A stretch of 34,849 nucleotides of DNA from a virus: positions 1 to 34,849 of IMG/VR virus record IMGVR_UViG_3300038701_001062; one strand, written 5' to 3'. Both the position numbers and the translations under genes were made by a program. Position 1 is the first letter of the stretch. Each line of letters starts with the position of its first letter. The notes beneath the pieces are model-generated. The model was given only the letters and a program-made list of their open reading frames with translations, did no database searches and was not told where the DNA came from. This document shows, piece by piece, positions 13,363 to 21,045 of the stretch.

Positions 13363-13600
13363 TTTTACAATTTAGTGGGTTTTACCGTGTAAAAGCGGGT
13401 ATCTTTTACAATCGTCTTTTTTAATTAATCAATAATATCAATTAGTTATGCGCTTGATAACTACACTGGGGGTGTAGGGGTCGCTGGTTCGATTCCAGTC
13501 GCTCCGACCAATGTTTTCTTAATTAACTCAATTAGATAGCGTGTTGTCATTTTCTTGCCTTTTTAGCCCCGTTTACAGTTATCCTGAACCGTTTACAATT
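13363..13600. promoter_or_regulatory. Candidate integrase arm-type sites flanking attP
   Basis: Related sequences around (T/G)TTTACA(A/G)TT occur at 13363-13373, 13404-13412, 13571-13580 and 13591-13600, with an inverted relative GTGTAAAA at 13387-13394. They lie on both sides of the tRNA-derived core at 13461-13510, as arm sites of tyrosine integrases do. No coding sequence is seen between 13346 and 13618. Confidence 0.55.
13461..13510 (+). other. attP: attP core: 3' half of a tRNA-Pro(GGG) gene
   Basis: This 50-bp block is the 3' part of a tRNA gene: anticodon arm CTACA-CTGGGGG-TGTAG (anticodon GGG), variable loop, T arm around GGTTCGATTCC, acceptor strand CGCTCCG, discriminator A and CCA. 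The D arm and 5' acceptor strand are absent. Acceptor and anticodon fit tRNA-Pro. The integrase gene begins the leftward cluster nearby. Such a fragment restores the host tRNA gene on integration, so this is attP. Phage genes on both sides show the genome here is not in integrated form. Confidence 0.85.
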
Positions 13601-13618
13601 TCGTTCTTGATTCGGTCT

Positions 13619-13819
13619 TTACGATGAGGGGGTTTTAGCGGGTGCGCTTTTTGTTAACGCCCATATTTTTGCTTGAAATACAGGGTCATCAGAAACGGTC
13701 GCCGCAATTCTAATGCCATCGAAAAACGCCTGTTCTGCAAGTCCTTGAATGCATTCTGGCGTTACAGTTATCATTTCACCGGTATCAGCTTCCATCGCTT
13801 CTTTTAGTATATTATTCAT
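13619..13819 (-). CDS. Small hypothetical protein near attP
   Basis: A 66-residue acidic protein with one Cys and an Ala-rich helix (about 25-45). No strong Shine-Dalgarno is visible. It is the last gene of the leftward cluster before attP, and its stop lies about 20 bases from the last candidate arm site. No family recognised. Confidence 0.5.
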   Translation of the reverse strand: MNNILKEAMEADTGEMITVTPECIQGLAEQAFFDGIRIAATVSDDPVFQAKIWALTKSAPAKTPSS

Positions 13820-13856
13820 TATCTCGCACGCCTTTTTGGTGAGTTATGTAATCAAA

Positions 13857-14228
13857 TTAATAATCAATAACTTTTAAACCTGCTCTTTTACCTTTTTTTA
13901 TCATATCTTGCGTTCCGTAACCTCCTGGCAGAGCAAGAACAACATCAGGCTCCCACTTTTCGATCATTCTGGAATTTCGAATAGGTCCAGCCGCCTTACC
14001 TTCTGCATCCCACAGGGCTGGTTCATTAACGAACGGTATTTGATATTTTCTAGCCCACTCTGAAGCTAGCCAATCCGCACCGATCCATTTACTATGAAGC
14101 TTGTCCCATGTCCGTTGTCCGCCTTGGATTAAAAGATCAATTGGCAAATCATTATTTATTTTGTTAAGAACTTTTTCGGCAAGAATAAAATCATCAAATT
14201 CCCTGCCTCCACAAACTAGTATTTTCAT
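13857..14228 (-). CDS. DUF2493 / SLOG-like nucleotide-binding protein
   Basis: A 123-residue protein. The N-terminus MKILVCGGREFDD, central IQGGQRTWDKL with ADWLASEWA, and C-terminal DVVLALPGGYGTQDMI match the DUF2493 (YspA-type, SLOG superfamily) Rossmann-like fold. The family is thought to bind nucleotides or nucleotide-derived ligands, and related proteins occur in defence and counter-defence loci. It overlaps the integrase gene by four bases and lies between int and attP, a usual position for accessory cargo. Its role in this phage is unknown. Confidence 0.8.
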   Translation of the reverse strand: MKILVCGGREFDDFILAEKVLNKINNDLPIDLLIQGGQRTWDKLHSKWIGADWLASEWARKYQIPFVNEPALWDAEGKAAGPIRNSRMIEKWEPDVVLALPGGYGTQDMIKKGKRAGLKVIDY

Positions 14229-15253
14229 CGCTTCCTCTTTTCAATTTTCTCAACAGCACCACCAGACACTAGATAATGTTTCCTGATAATCCGTTCAGCA
14301 TCTTTTATTGTGTGGCCGGTTACGTCTGCTATTTCTTCAATGCTTGCACCATTACGCCATGCAAGTGTTACAAATGTTCCTCGAAGGTCGTGATAGTTCA
14401 ATCCCTCAATGCCAGCGCGTTCTAATGATTTGCGCCATGAGGATTTAAAACCCGTTCCCCAAGGTTTTCCCGCTTGGTTCGTTAATATCGTGACTGCGGT
14501 TCTTTCCATGCTATCAAGCATAGTCTTTAATTCAGCGCTGACTTTTACGCGGGCATATGTTTTGGTCTTGGATTGCTCAATTGATAGCGTGTGACCGTCA
14601 TAAGCGTTCCAGCGTAGCTTTAACAAATCGCCTTGTCGTTGCCCTGTCCATAAACCGAGAATAAGCGCCTGGTTAATCTTTTCATTGTCGAGCGACTTTA
14701 ATTTGGCAATATCAGCATCCGTCCAGATGATATCTTTACGCGATCCACTGTAAATCTTACCCACGTCCTTTAATGGGTGATGGTCTATCATTTCCAAGTT
14801 GATGCCAAACTGCAATATGCGCTTTAATATCGACATAGCGCGGTCAGCGGCGGCGGGTCCACCTTTGGGTTTAGGTTCTTTGGCAATTTCATTGCGCCAT
14901 CTTATAAACTCGCTTCTAGCACCTTTCTCAGACAATGCCTGCAACGGAAAATCAAAATAACGGTCCATTATCCGTTTAATTGAATAGCCGTTTATTTCTT
15001 TTGTGCTGTCAGCCAGGTTCATAAAGTCGGGTGAAGCTTTATATTCATTGATAAGCTCGCCTAAACAGCCCTTTACGGGGTCTTGATTGCGTTCTGCTGT
15101 TAGTTCGATGTATTCACGCATAAAGGCTCGTGATTGTGGGTCTGTGTTCTCCATACGGGGACCACCGCGCCACGCGTAGTAATAGGTGCGCTTTGACCTA
15201 TCCGCTAGTCGTCTCGTGACTTTGTGAATACCCTTCATTCTAACTTTGACCAT
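14225..15253 (-). CDS. int: Tyrosine recombinase (integrase)
   Basis: A 342-residue integrase. ATG at 15253 is chosen for the GGGGA seven bases upstream; the frame stays open to 15307. An N-terminal arm-binding region (1-60) and SAM-like core-binding domain (about 62-165) precede the catalytic domain. Catalytic residues are visible: Arg206 (TGQRQGD), Lys229/231, His288 and Arg291 (YHDLRGTF), His314 (VTGHT) and nucleophile Tyr327 (RKHYL). It should recombine attP at 13461-13510 with a host tRNA-Pro gene. It overlaps a 68-residue gene upstream and DUF2493 downstream. Confidence 0.95.
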   Translation of the reverse strand: MVKVRMKGIHKVTRRLADRSKRTYYYAWRGGPRMENTDPQSRAFMREYIELTAERNQDPVKGCLGELINEYKASPDFMNLADSTKEINGYSIKRIMDRYFDFPLQALSEKGARSEFIRWRNEIAKEPKPKGGPAAADRAMSILKRILQFGINLEMIDHHPLKDVGKIYSGSRKDIIWTDADIAKLKSLDNEKINQALILGLWTGQRQGDLLKLRWNAYDGHTLSIEQSKTKTYARVKVSAELKTMLDSMERTAVTILTNQAGKPWGTGFKSSWRKSLERAGIEGLNYHDLRGTFVTLAWRNGASIEEIADVTGHTIKDAERIIRKHYLVSGGAVEKIEKRKR

Positions 15254-15446
15254 TTGCTTTCCCCTGCCATTCGGCAAGAGAATTAGGTTTATCGCTGGAA
15301 TCGTCAAGTGTGTTGTCTTGTGGATTCTTATGTATAAAGCGCATTGAGCCGTTTTCGAAGTTGATTTCGCATAGATGGCCTAGCTTTTCGGCTGCTCTAA
15401 TACCCGCTTCAATCTGGTTCTGTTTTATGGCTAAACGTTTAGTCAT
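15240..15446 (-). CDS. Small protein coupled to integrase
   Basis: A 68-residue protein overlapping the integrase start by 14 bases. The N-terminal IKQNQIEAGIRAAEKLGHLCEI, followed by a strand with FENGSMRFI, is of a type often found just before integrase genes in alphaproteobacterial phages. It is not an obvious winged-helix excisionase. A directionality or helper role is suggested only by position. Confidence 0.6.
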   Translation of the reverse strand: MTKRLAIKQNQIEAGIRAAEKLGHLCEINFENGSMRFIHKNPQDNTLDDSSDKPNSLAEWQGKANGQS

Positions 15447-15453
15447 AATTTAA

Positions 15454-15666
15454 CTATTTCCCTTTCTTGATAACTGTAATTTGCCAGTCATCTAGTTCAT
15501 ACTTTGCGGAATCTAAATCTGCATGTTCCATTACTGTGACAAGTGCGACAGCAGCTCCAGCAGCAACACTGCTACCGCTGAAGTCTTTCAGTGTTAGGGA
15601 GCATTTGTCTGATATCCACCAGAGTTTCTTGCCTGCTACTAGTTGCATTAGAAATTCACTCATCAT
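15454..15666 (-). CDS. Small hypothetical protein
   Basis: A 70-residue protein starting at 15666 on an ATGA overlap with the upstream gene (a second ATG follows immediately at 15663). It contains an Ala/Gly/Val helix (SSVAAGAAVALVTVM, about 32-46) and a final strand WQITVIKKGK. AAGGGA near its 3' end probably serves the next gene. No family recognised. Confidence 0.55.
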   Translation of the reverse strand: MMSEFLMQLVAGKKLWWISDKCSLTLKDFSGSSVAAGAAVALVTVMEHADLDSAKYELDDWQITVIKKGK

Positions 15667-15875
15667 CTATTCCAATTCTCAGGCACTAATTTACAACTCC
15701 AGTTCCATTTAATTACACCACGGGGCAAAGGCTGTTGTTCTATGAATGTCTTGCGCTCTAAACATGCTTCAAGTGTTGCGTGAGAACGTGGTGACCAACC
15801 ATCAATTTGATTACCATCAATGCCGCGACCGTCTGGCAGATAAAAGAATACTGTGAGTAGGTAGATGATTTTCAT
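15663..15875 (-). CDS. Small hypothetical protein with hydrophobic N-terminus
   Basis: A 70-residue protein starting on an ATGA overlap with the HNH gene. The N-terminus IIYLLTVFFYLPDG is hydrophobic but short. A later C-x20-C pair and Trp-rich end (IKWNWSCKLVPENW) suggest a small exported or membrane-associated protein. A similar small protein (MFILVILVN start, Cys pair) is encoded at 27113-27277. No family recognised. Confidence 0.55.
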   Translation of the reverse strand: MKIIYLLTVFFYLPDGRGIDGNQIDGWSPRSHATLEACLERKTFIEQQPLPRGVIKWNWSCKLVPENWNR

Positions 15876-16234
15876 CGTTCAACCACCGATCCATCAATCT
15901 TCTTTTTCCATTTAGAATTACCCCATGCTTTTGATTTAGGCTTGAGGCCGTTATGTTTTTTTCGAATATTGTTCACTTTCTTGCGAACCTTTGCTTCTGT
16001 TGATGTCTTCTTTTTATGGGCCTTTGGAAGAACCGGCTGCAAATTGCTTTCCCTGTTCTCACCACCAAGCCAAAGCGGGGTAATGTGGTCAAACTCGATC
16101 TTGTCGCCAGGTCGAAAGGCAATGCCAGATAAAGCGCACTTGTTATCGTATGCCTCTAACACGCGGTCTTTTACCCGTGGCGGGACTGCGCTATCATCTG
16201 TCTTACCTATCCATTCGGGTGTTGATCGGCTCAT
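15872..16234 (-). CDS. HNH endonuclease
   Basis: A 120-residue protein. The HNH motif is clear: CALSG, then KIEFDHITPLWLGG (the DH pair), then ESNLQPV and KAHKKKT. These residues form the metal-binding nicking centre of HNH nucleases. The C-terminal 45 residues are very basic and probably bind DNA. It starts on an ATGA overlap and is embedded in an operon of small genes beside recombination functions. It could be a recombination or host-DNA nuclease rather than a packaging HNH, which normally sits next to terminase. Confidence 0.85.
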   Translation of the reverse strand: MSRSTPEWIGKTDDSAVPPRVKDRVLEAYDNKCALSGIAFRPGDKIEFDHITPLWLGGENRESNLQPVLPKAHKKKTSTEAKVRKKVNNIRKKHNGLKPKSKAWGNSKWKKKIDGSVVER

Positions 16235-16521
16235 GGCTTACCTGCTAACCCGCAAAAGCCTTTATCTGATTTTTCAAGTTTAGGCGGTAGCGCGTAGGTT
16301 GGGTATGTGGGTTCAAATAAACCCCAAAACCAATTTTGTTTTTTCTCTTCCTCTGCCTCGTTCTCAGGAAAAACAATACGGTAATTCCAACGCCATGCCA
16401 TGCATCTACTCGCTGTACAAAAGCGGGAATAAACACCGTCAAGATTGCTTTCATAAGCCGCACCGCAATCACTTGGACCACAACATTGCATTTCAGTTGC
16501 TTCTTTTTCTGTGTGAGTCAT
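16231..16521 (-). CDS. Cysteine-rich phage protein
   Basis: A 96-residue protein; ATG at 16521 is preferred because AGGAAAG is well placed, while the frame is open to 16557. It carries CCGPSDCG near residues 13-20 and FCTASRCMAWRWNY around 34-47. The latter is a block I associate with small proteins in phages of Hyphomicrobiales. Four or more cysteines may bind metal. The C-terminus is Pro-rich. Function unknown. Confidence 0.6.
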   Translation of the reverse strand: MTHTEKEATEMQCCGPSDCGAAYESNLDGVYSRFCTASRCMAWRWNYRIVFPENEAEEEKKQNWFWGLFEPTYPTYALPPKLEKSDKGFCGLAGKP

Positions 16522-16639
16522 TGTCTTTCCTTTTGCGTTTATTTGGCTTTCTGCCAATAATCATTCCAAATATGTACGGCGCTAAAAAAGCGGGCATTGG
16601 GACGTTATCAAAAATCCATGCTGCTATTCTTCCTTTCAT
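16493..16639 (-). CDS. Very small basic membrane-type protein
   Basis: A 48-residue protein on a TGATG overlap with the preceding gene and overlapping the following gene by 29 bases. A hydrophobic segment (about 13-28, VPMPAFLAPYIFGMII) is followed by a strongly basic tail (GRKPNKRKRKDN). No family recognised, but the coupled start in a dense operon supports it. Confidence 0.5.
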   Translation of the reverse strand: MKGRIAAWIFDNVPMPAFLAPYIFGMIIGRKPNKRKRKDNDSHRKRSN

Positions 16640-16818
16640 CAATTCATCCTCTTACGTGCTGGCACTCTATAGCGGGGCTTGGGAGCACCTGATTTGAGTG
16701 CAAGTTGATCTAAACGAATACGCTGTTTGTAATTCTCAAGTGCGTTAATTGTTAAACTGCCAGCCCGTCTTGCATCGATGAGCATTTGAAGCTTGTCTAT
16801 GTGCTGTTGGTGGTTCAT
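16639..16818 (-). CDS. Small basic hypothetical protein
   Basis: A 59-residue protein starting at 16818, overlapping the end of the upstream gene by four bases. A helical first half (MNHQQHIDKLQMLIDARRAG) and a basic C-terminus (PKPRYRVPARKR) suggest nucleic acid binding. No family recognised. Confidence 0.55.
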   Translation of the reverse strand: MNHQQHIDKLQMLIDARRAGSLTINALENYKQRIRLDQLALKSGAPKPRYRVPARKRMN

Positions 16819-17279
16819 GCTGCATTCCTATCTATTGGCTGTAATCCCAATGTCGCGGGATCAGTTAATTCAATGCCTTGTTGAGCAAAGTGTCGGCCCA
16901 TACGATCCAGATATTCTTTTTTCTGTTTGGTCGTCATTGCCCGTGTTATTGCCATATCCATAGGCTCCATCATTAAGTTGAGCTTTTGCTCTGGTGACAT
17001 GCCTTGCGTGATATACCGCCAACGCTGGTCAAACATCTCGCTATCTTCACAAAGGATCGGAACACCAAAGGACAGTTTGCAATAGCCTCTTATTTCCTCT
17101 GGTGTTGTGTCTCCAAGCTGTTCGGATATTTCCTTAATCCATAACCGTTGAAGCTTATTCTGCTTCGTTGAGCGGAGCTTGCCTTGCTCAATAGAACAGA
17201 CAAAAGGGAGCTTTTGTGCGTCGATAAAACGATGCAGCATGTCTCTTGCTTGTTCTGTTTCTACTGTGCGTGTTGGCAT
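16815..17279 (-). CDS. Phage protein of recombination operon, NinB-like context
   Basis: A 154-residue protein. It reads QNKLQRLWIKEISEQLGD (about 41-58), then RGYCKLSFGVPILCED and MTTKQKKEYLDRMGRHFAQQGIELTDP near the C-terminus. This order of segments occurs in phage proteins encoded with Rad52/Erf and SSB genes and resembles the shape of NinB-type recombination proteins, though I cannot claim homology. The Shine-Dalgarno GAGGA lies inside the end of the Gly-repeat gene upstream. Likely a DNA recombination accessory factor. Confidence 0.6.
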   Translation of the reverse strand: MPTRTVETEQARDMLHRFIDAQKLPFVCSIEQGKLRSTKQNKLQRLWIKEISEQLGDTTPEEIRGYCKLSFGVPILCEDSEMFDQRWRYITQGMSPEQKLNLMMEPMDMAITRAMTTKQKKEYLDRMGRHFAQQGIELTDPATLGLQPIDRNAA

Positions 17280-17282
17280 GGG

Positions 17283-17504
<222 letters not shown>

Positions 17505-17505
17505 A

Positions 17506-17799
17506 TTATCGGCCTTGCACTGGAGCAGAAATCCAAGCTTGTTCGGCTTTATCAGTTACACCAAACACACAAGTCACGCCGTTAAATTTAGCTTTATCAA
17601 GCGGGGCCGATACCGATGTATCATCGTTAGGCCCAATTTCACCCAAACCGAAAACGCCGCCAACACTTGAAGGCCAATAAAGGCACATACGAGCATTAGT
17701 TAGTTTTATCGGATCGGCGGTCGTGTCTTTTGTATAACCAAAAATCACGCCGCGTTTATCGGTGCAGATTACTACTGGTTGTTTTGATTTTTTAGACAT
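17506..17799 (-). CDS. DUF6948-like phage protein
   Basis: A 97-residue protein; ATG at 17799 has AAAGGA at good spacing, whereas the open frame extends to 17946 inside ssb. The order VVICTDKRGVIFGYTKD, ARMCLYWPSSVGGVFGLGEIGP, then NGVTCVFGVTDKAEQAWISAP fits the small family annotated DUF6948 in phage genomes. It is probably a beta-rich protein. Function unknown. It sits just after ssb. Confidence 0.65.
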   Translation of the reverse strand: MSKKSKQPVVICTDKRGVIFGYTKDTTADPIKLTNARMCLYWPSSVGGVFGLGEIGPNDDTSVSAPLDKAKFNGVTCVFGVTDKAEQAWISAPVQGR

Positions 17800-17872
17800 T
17801 GTTTTTCCTTTGGTTGATCTTTCTGGGTGGTCTATAGCCTGCCACCCGTCAGGCGGGAGGTTAGTTATTCTC

Positions 17873-18298
17873 TTAAAATGGGATTGAATCTTCGTCTGGC
17901 TCATTGCTGAAATTACCCAATTGACCGCCTTGTGACGTAGAGCCATAGTTATTGCCTGAATTAGCGTTGTCGCGGCTATCGAGCAGAATTAGCTTGTCGA
18001 TATTGATTTCCGTTGAGTATTTGTCTTGACCATCTTGCGACTGCCATTTGCGCGTAGCCATCTTACCAGAGACGTAAATCTTAGAGCCTTTTTTAACGTA
18101 GCTTTCGATAACTCCGATAAGCCCCTCTTGGAAACAATTGAGACGCACCCACTCAGTTTTTTCTTGACGCTCACCTTGTTTGTTTTTCCATTTCTCAGTT
18201 ACGGCAAGTGATAGATTAGCAACCTTGTTACCGTTGCCCGTGGTTCTAATGTCGGGATCATTTCCAACATTGCCTATAAAATTACATGAGTTCAGCAT
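17873..18298 (-). CDS. ssb: Single-stranded DNA-binding protein
   Basis: A 141-residue SSB. The OB fold spans residues 1-105 with NFIGNVGNDPDIRTTGNGN, WVRLNCF, YVKKGSKIYVSGK and the following strands. The C-terminal tail is short and ends with the acidic tip DEDSIPF, which recruits partner proteins. It coats single strands in phage replication and recombination. Its ATG overlaps the stop of the coiled-coil gene (TAATG), placing it in one operon with the Rad52-like annealase. Confidence 0.93.
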   Translation of the reverse strand: MLNSCNFIGNVGNDPDIRTTGNGNKVANLSLAVTEKWKNKQGERQEKTEWVRLNCFQEGLIGVIESYVKKGSKIYVSGKMATRKWQSQDGQDKYSTEINIDKLILLDSRDNANSGNNYGSTSQGGQLGNFSNEPDEDSIPF

Positions 18299-19026
18299 TA
18301 AATTACCTTTTCTTCTGTGATGGAAAATCCATCAAGTTTTGTTGAGCCTGCACGAACTGACTTCTCAGCAAGCGTTAGAATGAAAACCATCAATTGCTCG
18401 CGTTCATGTTTCCATGCCCATGCTGCTGCATCGCGTTCGTTGGCGATTGAAACCTTAGTGCGTGTTCGTAAGCCTGTTGCACGTCCAGCACCTTTTGCAT
18501 GTGCTTTAGCGTTGTTTGCCTTGTTCGCTGCTTGTTGAGCTGCTTTAGCTTGTTCAGCTAATCGGTTAGCTTCTTCCTGCTGCTCAAGATTTGACGGGTC
18601 GCGATGTTGCATTGCAGCTTGTGCGTCACGTTCGGCGCGTTCTGCTTCTTCACGGGCTTTTTGTGCTACCTCTTGTTGAATGCGATCAAGTTCCAAAAGA
18701 TACGGCTTTAGAGATGATTTAACCGCATTCAGCGCAAGTTCGGTTTTGCCTTTGCCTTTTTGAATAAGCGGATTGTAACGCTCTTGAACGGCTTTCTTGC
18801 CATCATCGAACGGCTTGGCTTCTGCCTTTCGCATTTCTTCTGCTTCTTTTGCAGCTTCACGAATTTGACTGGCAAGCGTGTTGAGTGCATCGGCTTGTGA
18901 TTGTTCTGTGACTTCTTCACCGTCAAGCCATTGTCGGGCTTCATCGTACAAATCGTTGATACGGGTTTCGATGTCGTCAAATGGTGTTGGTGGGCTGTTA
19001 TGCCCAATTGCTGCTATCTGGTTCAT
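18298..19026 (-). CDS. Coiled-coil phage protein of the recombination operon
   Basis: A 242-residue protein. The N-terminus AAIGHNSPPTPF is a signature of a widespread alphaproteobacterial phage protein. Residues ~40-175 are a long Ala/Glu/Lys/Gln-rich coiled coil, and the last 60 residues form a compact domain (TKVSIANERDAAAWAWKHER). It lies between the Rad52-like and SSB genes with start/stop overlaps on both sides. Probably a structural partner of the annealase or a nuclease accessory; no catalytic motif is seen. Confidence 0.7.
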   Translation of the reverse strand: MNQIAAIGHNSPPTPFDDIETRINDLYDEARQWLDGEEVTEQSQADALNTLASQIREAAKEAEEMRKAEAKPFDDGKKAVQERYNPLIQKGKGKTELALNAVKSSLKPYLLELDRIQQEVAQKAREEAERAERDAQAAMQHRDPSNLEQQEEANRLAEQAKAAQQAANKANNAKAHAKGAGRATGLRTRTKVSIANERDAAAWAWKHEREQLMVFILTLAEKSVRAGSTKLDGFSITEEKVI

Positions 19027-19655
19027 TCTGCAGCCTCCGTAAATGGTGATTGTTCAAGTTCTGCTTCTTTCTTTTCAGAGACTTGTTGCAAATAGTCTTG
19101 CGTCACTTGTGGGAACGTTTTGATTTCATCAACATTATCGTTCCAGAATGATTTAATGCCCTCGACTGTCCCGATTGCTTTTAGTTCTGCGGATAGACTG
19201 CCAGCACGTTCTTTTTGAGCTGCTTTAGGGTCTTCAATGTTGCGCTTTTGTTTGTCGTAAAGGGCAAGACCAAATTGATTGCCAAATGTTCGTAAGGCAC
19301 GTTTTAGCGCATCCGTAACGGCTTCTTTCGTTGCGCCTTCATGAGCATCGCCAAGGCTTTTGCTAATGCCCGAACCATAACCAACGTCTTGACGTGTAAC
19401 ACCATCAACTGAAACGGAGATTGTGCAGATATACGCAACAACATTGTTTCCGTTGCCGTTCTTTGTCGGTTCGCAAGCTTGCTTCAATGATAGAATTTCA
19501 TAAGACCAGCCGCCGAAACCAAATATGCGGTTAGCTTCATTGATAACGTGCCAGCCTTCAAGATAGTCACCTTTTGGACCATTAGCCCGTTGCGGCTTTA
19601 CGTTGTTTGTATCGAGCTTTTGCTCAAGTAATGATGTTGCTTGTTGCCAGTCCAT
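19023..19655 (-). CDS. Rad52-family single-strand annealing protein
   Basis: A 210-residue protein. The pattern YLEGWHVINEANRIFGFGGWSYEI, then DVGYGSG, then AHEGATKEAVTDALKRALRTFGNQFGLALY is the hallmark of the Rad52/Rad22 annealing domain (residues ~25-150). It forms rings that anneal complementary single strands in phage recombination and repair. The C-terminus is a variable acidic helical tail that may contact SSB. It is coupled to its neighbours by 1-4 base overlaps. Confidence 0.92.
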   Translation of the reverse strand: MDWQQATSLLEQKLDTNNVKPQRANGPKGDYLEGWHVINEANRIFGFGGWSYEILSLKQACEPTKNGNGNNVVAYICTISVSVDGVTRQDVGYGSGISKSLGDAHEGATKEAVTDALKRALRTFGNQFGLALYDKQKRNIEDPKAAQKERAGSLSAELKAIGTVEGIKSFWNDNVDEIKTFPQVTQDYLQQVSEKKEAELEQSPFTEAAE

Positions 19656-19867
19656 TACACTCTCCCATGAAATTCATAATCGTTTGCTCTGTTGAAATGT
19701 CGAACAGCTTCCGACATCCAATATTGTTGGTGATAGCCCGTTTCTTTTTCGGCTAATTCCTCGCATTCGCGGCCTAGCTTTCGGGCGTGTTCTGCGGCCA
19801 TCAAATTGACGGTTTGCCAAGATGTAGGTCTAACCAAGCTTGATTGTTTTTGTGCCTGATTGCTCAT
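19655..19867 (-). CDS. Small hypothetical protein
   Basis: A 70-residue charged helical protein (AAEHARKLGRECEELAEKE) that overlaps its upstream neighbour by 38 bases and the Rad52-like gene by one. It ends with Tyr/His-rich sequence (GYHQQYW, NDYEFHGRV). No family recognised. Confidence 0.55.
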   Translation of the reverse strand: MSNQAQKQSSLVRPTSWQTVNLMAAEHARKLGRECEELAEKETGYHQQYWMSEAVRHFNRANDYEFHGRV

Positions 19868-20114
19868 TGTCAGCCTCCTGCATTGGAATAATTGTAAGTT
19901 CGAATAAATATTCGGCGATACGTTCTGCGCCTAATCGTGTAGTCCAGTCGATATCCATGCTATCGTCTAAAACCTCTTCAAAAACATCAGCCACGTATTC
20001 TTTCCCCGATGAAAAGAAATCGAGAATGTCGCCAGTGTTCATTTCCTTAACCTGAGTTTGGAGGGGGGCAACCAAGCTTGTTTCTTGTTGTTGGTTTTGT
20101 TGTTTATTGTTCAT
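19830..20114 (-). CDS. Hypothetical acidic protein
   Basis: A 94-residue protein; ATG at 20114 is preceded by AAGGAG six bases away. The first 15 residues are Gln/Asn-rich. The rest is acidic (VADVFEEVLDDSMDIDW) with a final helix-strand part. It overlaps both neighbours. No family recognised. Confidence 0.55.
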   Translation of the reverse strand: MNNKQQNQQQETSLVAPLQTQVKEMNTGDILDFFSSGKEYVADVFEEVLDDSMDIDWTTRLGAERIAEYLFELTIIPMQEADNEQSGTKTIKLG

Positions 20115-20292
20115 TGGTTGCTCCTTGGGAGGATTTAAATTCATTGCAGCTCGTATTCTTAAACGGGAACTGCTTTAGGTTGCCTAAGCCGTGTCTAACG
20201 TCACAAGCTTTTTCAAGTTCTGTCATTGGAAAATCGGACCAAATTTGATGATATTCATAGATAAGATGCTTGCAGTTTGCGCATGTGTTCAT
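20104..20292 (-). CDS. Small cysteine-containing protein
   Basis: A 62-residue protein. ATG at 20292 forms an ATGA overlap with the small membrane protein gene; an in-frame ATG at 20304 is an alternative start. It begins MNTCANCKHLIYEY, with further cysteines at EKACDVRHGL and NTSCNEF. That C-x2-C...C...C layout suggests zinc binding. No named family. Confidence 0.6.
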   Translation of the reverse strand: MNTCANCKHLIYEYHQIWSDFPMTELEKACDVRHGLGNLKQFPFKNTSCNEFKSSQGATNEQ

Positions 20293-20435
20293 GACATCAC
20301 CCATGCAATTGCTGGGGCGTATGCGAATGCCAGAACACAAAGCAATATACGCTCTACCCACTTACGACGCTTTGATGCTTTTGAATGCTCAAAGTCTTCA
20401 AGTGCGTATTTTGCTTGGAGGTTGGTGCTAATCAT
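20289..20435 (-). CDS. Very small membrane protein
   Basis: A 48-residue protein on a TAATG overlap upstream and an ATGA overlap downstream. A basic helix (HSKASKRRKWVER) precedes one transmembrane segment (about 30-46, ILLCVLAFAYAPAIAWV). The double coupling in a tight operon supports it. Function unknown. Confidence 0.6.
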   Translation of the reverse strand: MISTNLQAKYALEDFEHSKASKRRKWVERILLCVLAFAYAPAIAWVMS

Positions 20436-20758
20436 TATGCATGCTCCATTTGTCTGTTGAAATTCTGTGACGTTTCCAGTTTGATAAGAAGCATGCAGTA
20501 ATTGCGGCGTTCATACAGCTTTCGCCATTTCCAAGAAGCATTGAGAAAATCTTCTTGATTAATGATGTATTCTCTATCTGTCAGAGCTGTTGTGCGCTTG
20601 ACGTTTGCGCGACCTTCAGCAGCATGATAAACCATGTGGTAATGACGCTCTTTAATACATTCAGCTTCATCGGCTTCATACTTAGCTTCTGCAATCGCGT
20701 CTGCGTTATCAGCTAGCCATTCCAAAGCTTGTTGAGCTGTTTTGACCGAGAACGTCAT
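20435..20758 (-). CDS. Hypothetical protein of P_L operon
   Basis: A 107-residue helical charged protein (TAQQALEWLADNADAIAEAKYEADEAE). The later part has YHAAEGRANVKRTTALTDREY and a basic aromatic C-terminal helix. It overlaps the end of the first operon gene by one base. The composition hints at a nucleic-acid or recombination accessory protein. No family recognised. Confidence 0.6.
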   Translation of the reverse strand: MTFSVKTAQQALEWLADNADAIAEAKYEADEAECIKERHYHMVYHAAEGRANVKRTTALTDREYIINQEDFLNASWKWRKLYERRNYCMLLIKLETSQNFNRQMEHA

Positions 20759-21045
20759 TACGCGACCTCCCGATCAATTCGCTGATCAATGTCAAAATGA
20801 ATGTCGTTATAAATAAGCTCAATTGTCTCTTGGATTGGCTCGTTAACATCATCAAACCCGCGTTCGTTATCTAAACCGTGAGCGTTTGCATAATCGTCAC
20901 CAAGCTCAACAAGGGTATGTGATACCGCTGCACCGATTGCTTTCATTGTGTTAATGCGTTGAGAATTTGGAATTGATTTGATCATGCCAGACAGTTCCAT
21001 GATTAGGTTTTCAACTGCCTGCTGCTCGTTTGTTTGATTGCTCAT
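20758..21045 (-). CDS. First gene of the leftward P_L operon, hypothetical
   Basis: A 95-residue acidic helical protein with ATG at 21045 and GAAGGG upstream. It follows P_L by a leader of about 27 bases. The sequence contains MELSGMIKSIPNSQRI and acidic QETIELIYNDIHFDID. Its position first after P_L recalls regulators such as lambda N, but it lacks an arginine-rich motif, so an antitermination role is not supported. Confidence 0.6.
   Translation of the reverse strand: MSNQTNEQQAVENLIMELSGMIKSIPNSQRINTMKAIGAAVSHTLVELGDDYANAHGLDNERGFDDVNEPIQETIELIYNDIHFDIDQRIDREVA

Noticed and set aside
13461-13510. Complete tRNA gene
   Set aside because: Only the anticodon arm to CCA end is present; the D arm and 5' acceptor strand are missing. 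It is an attachment site.
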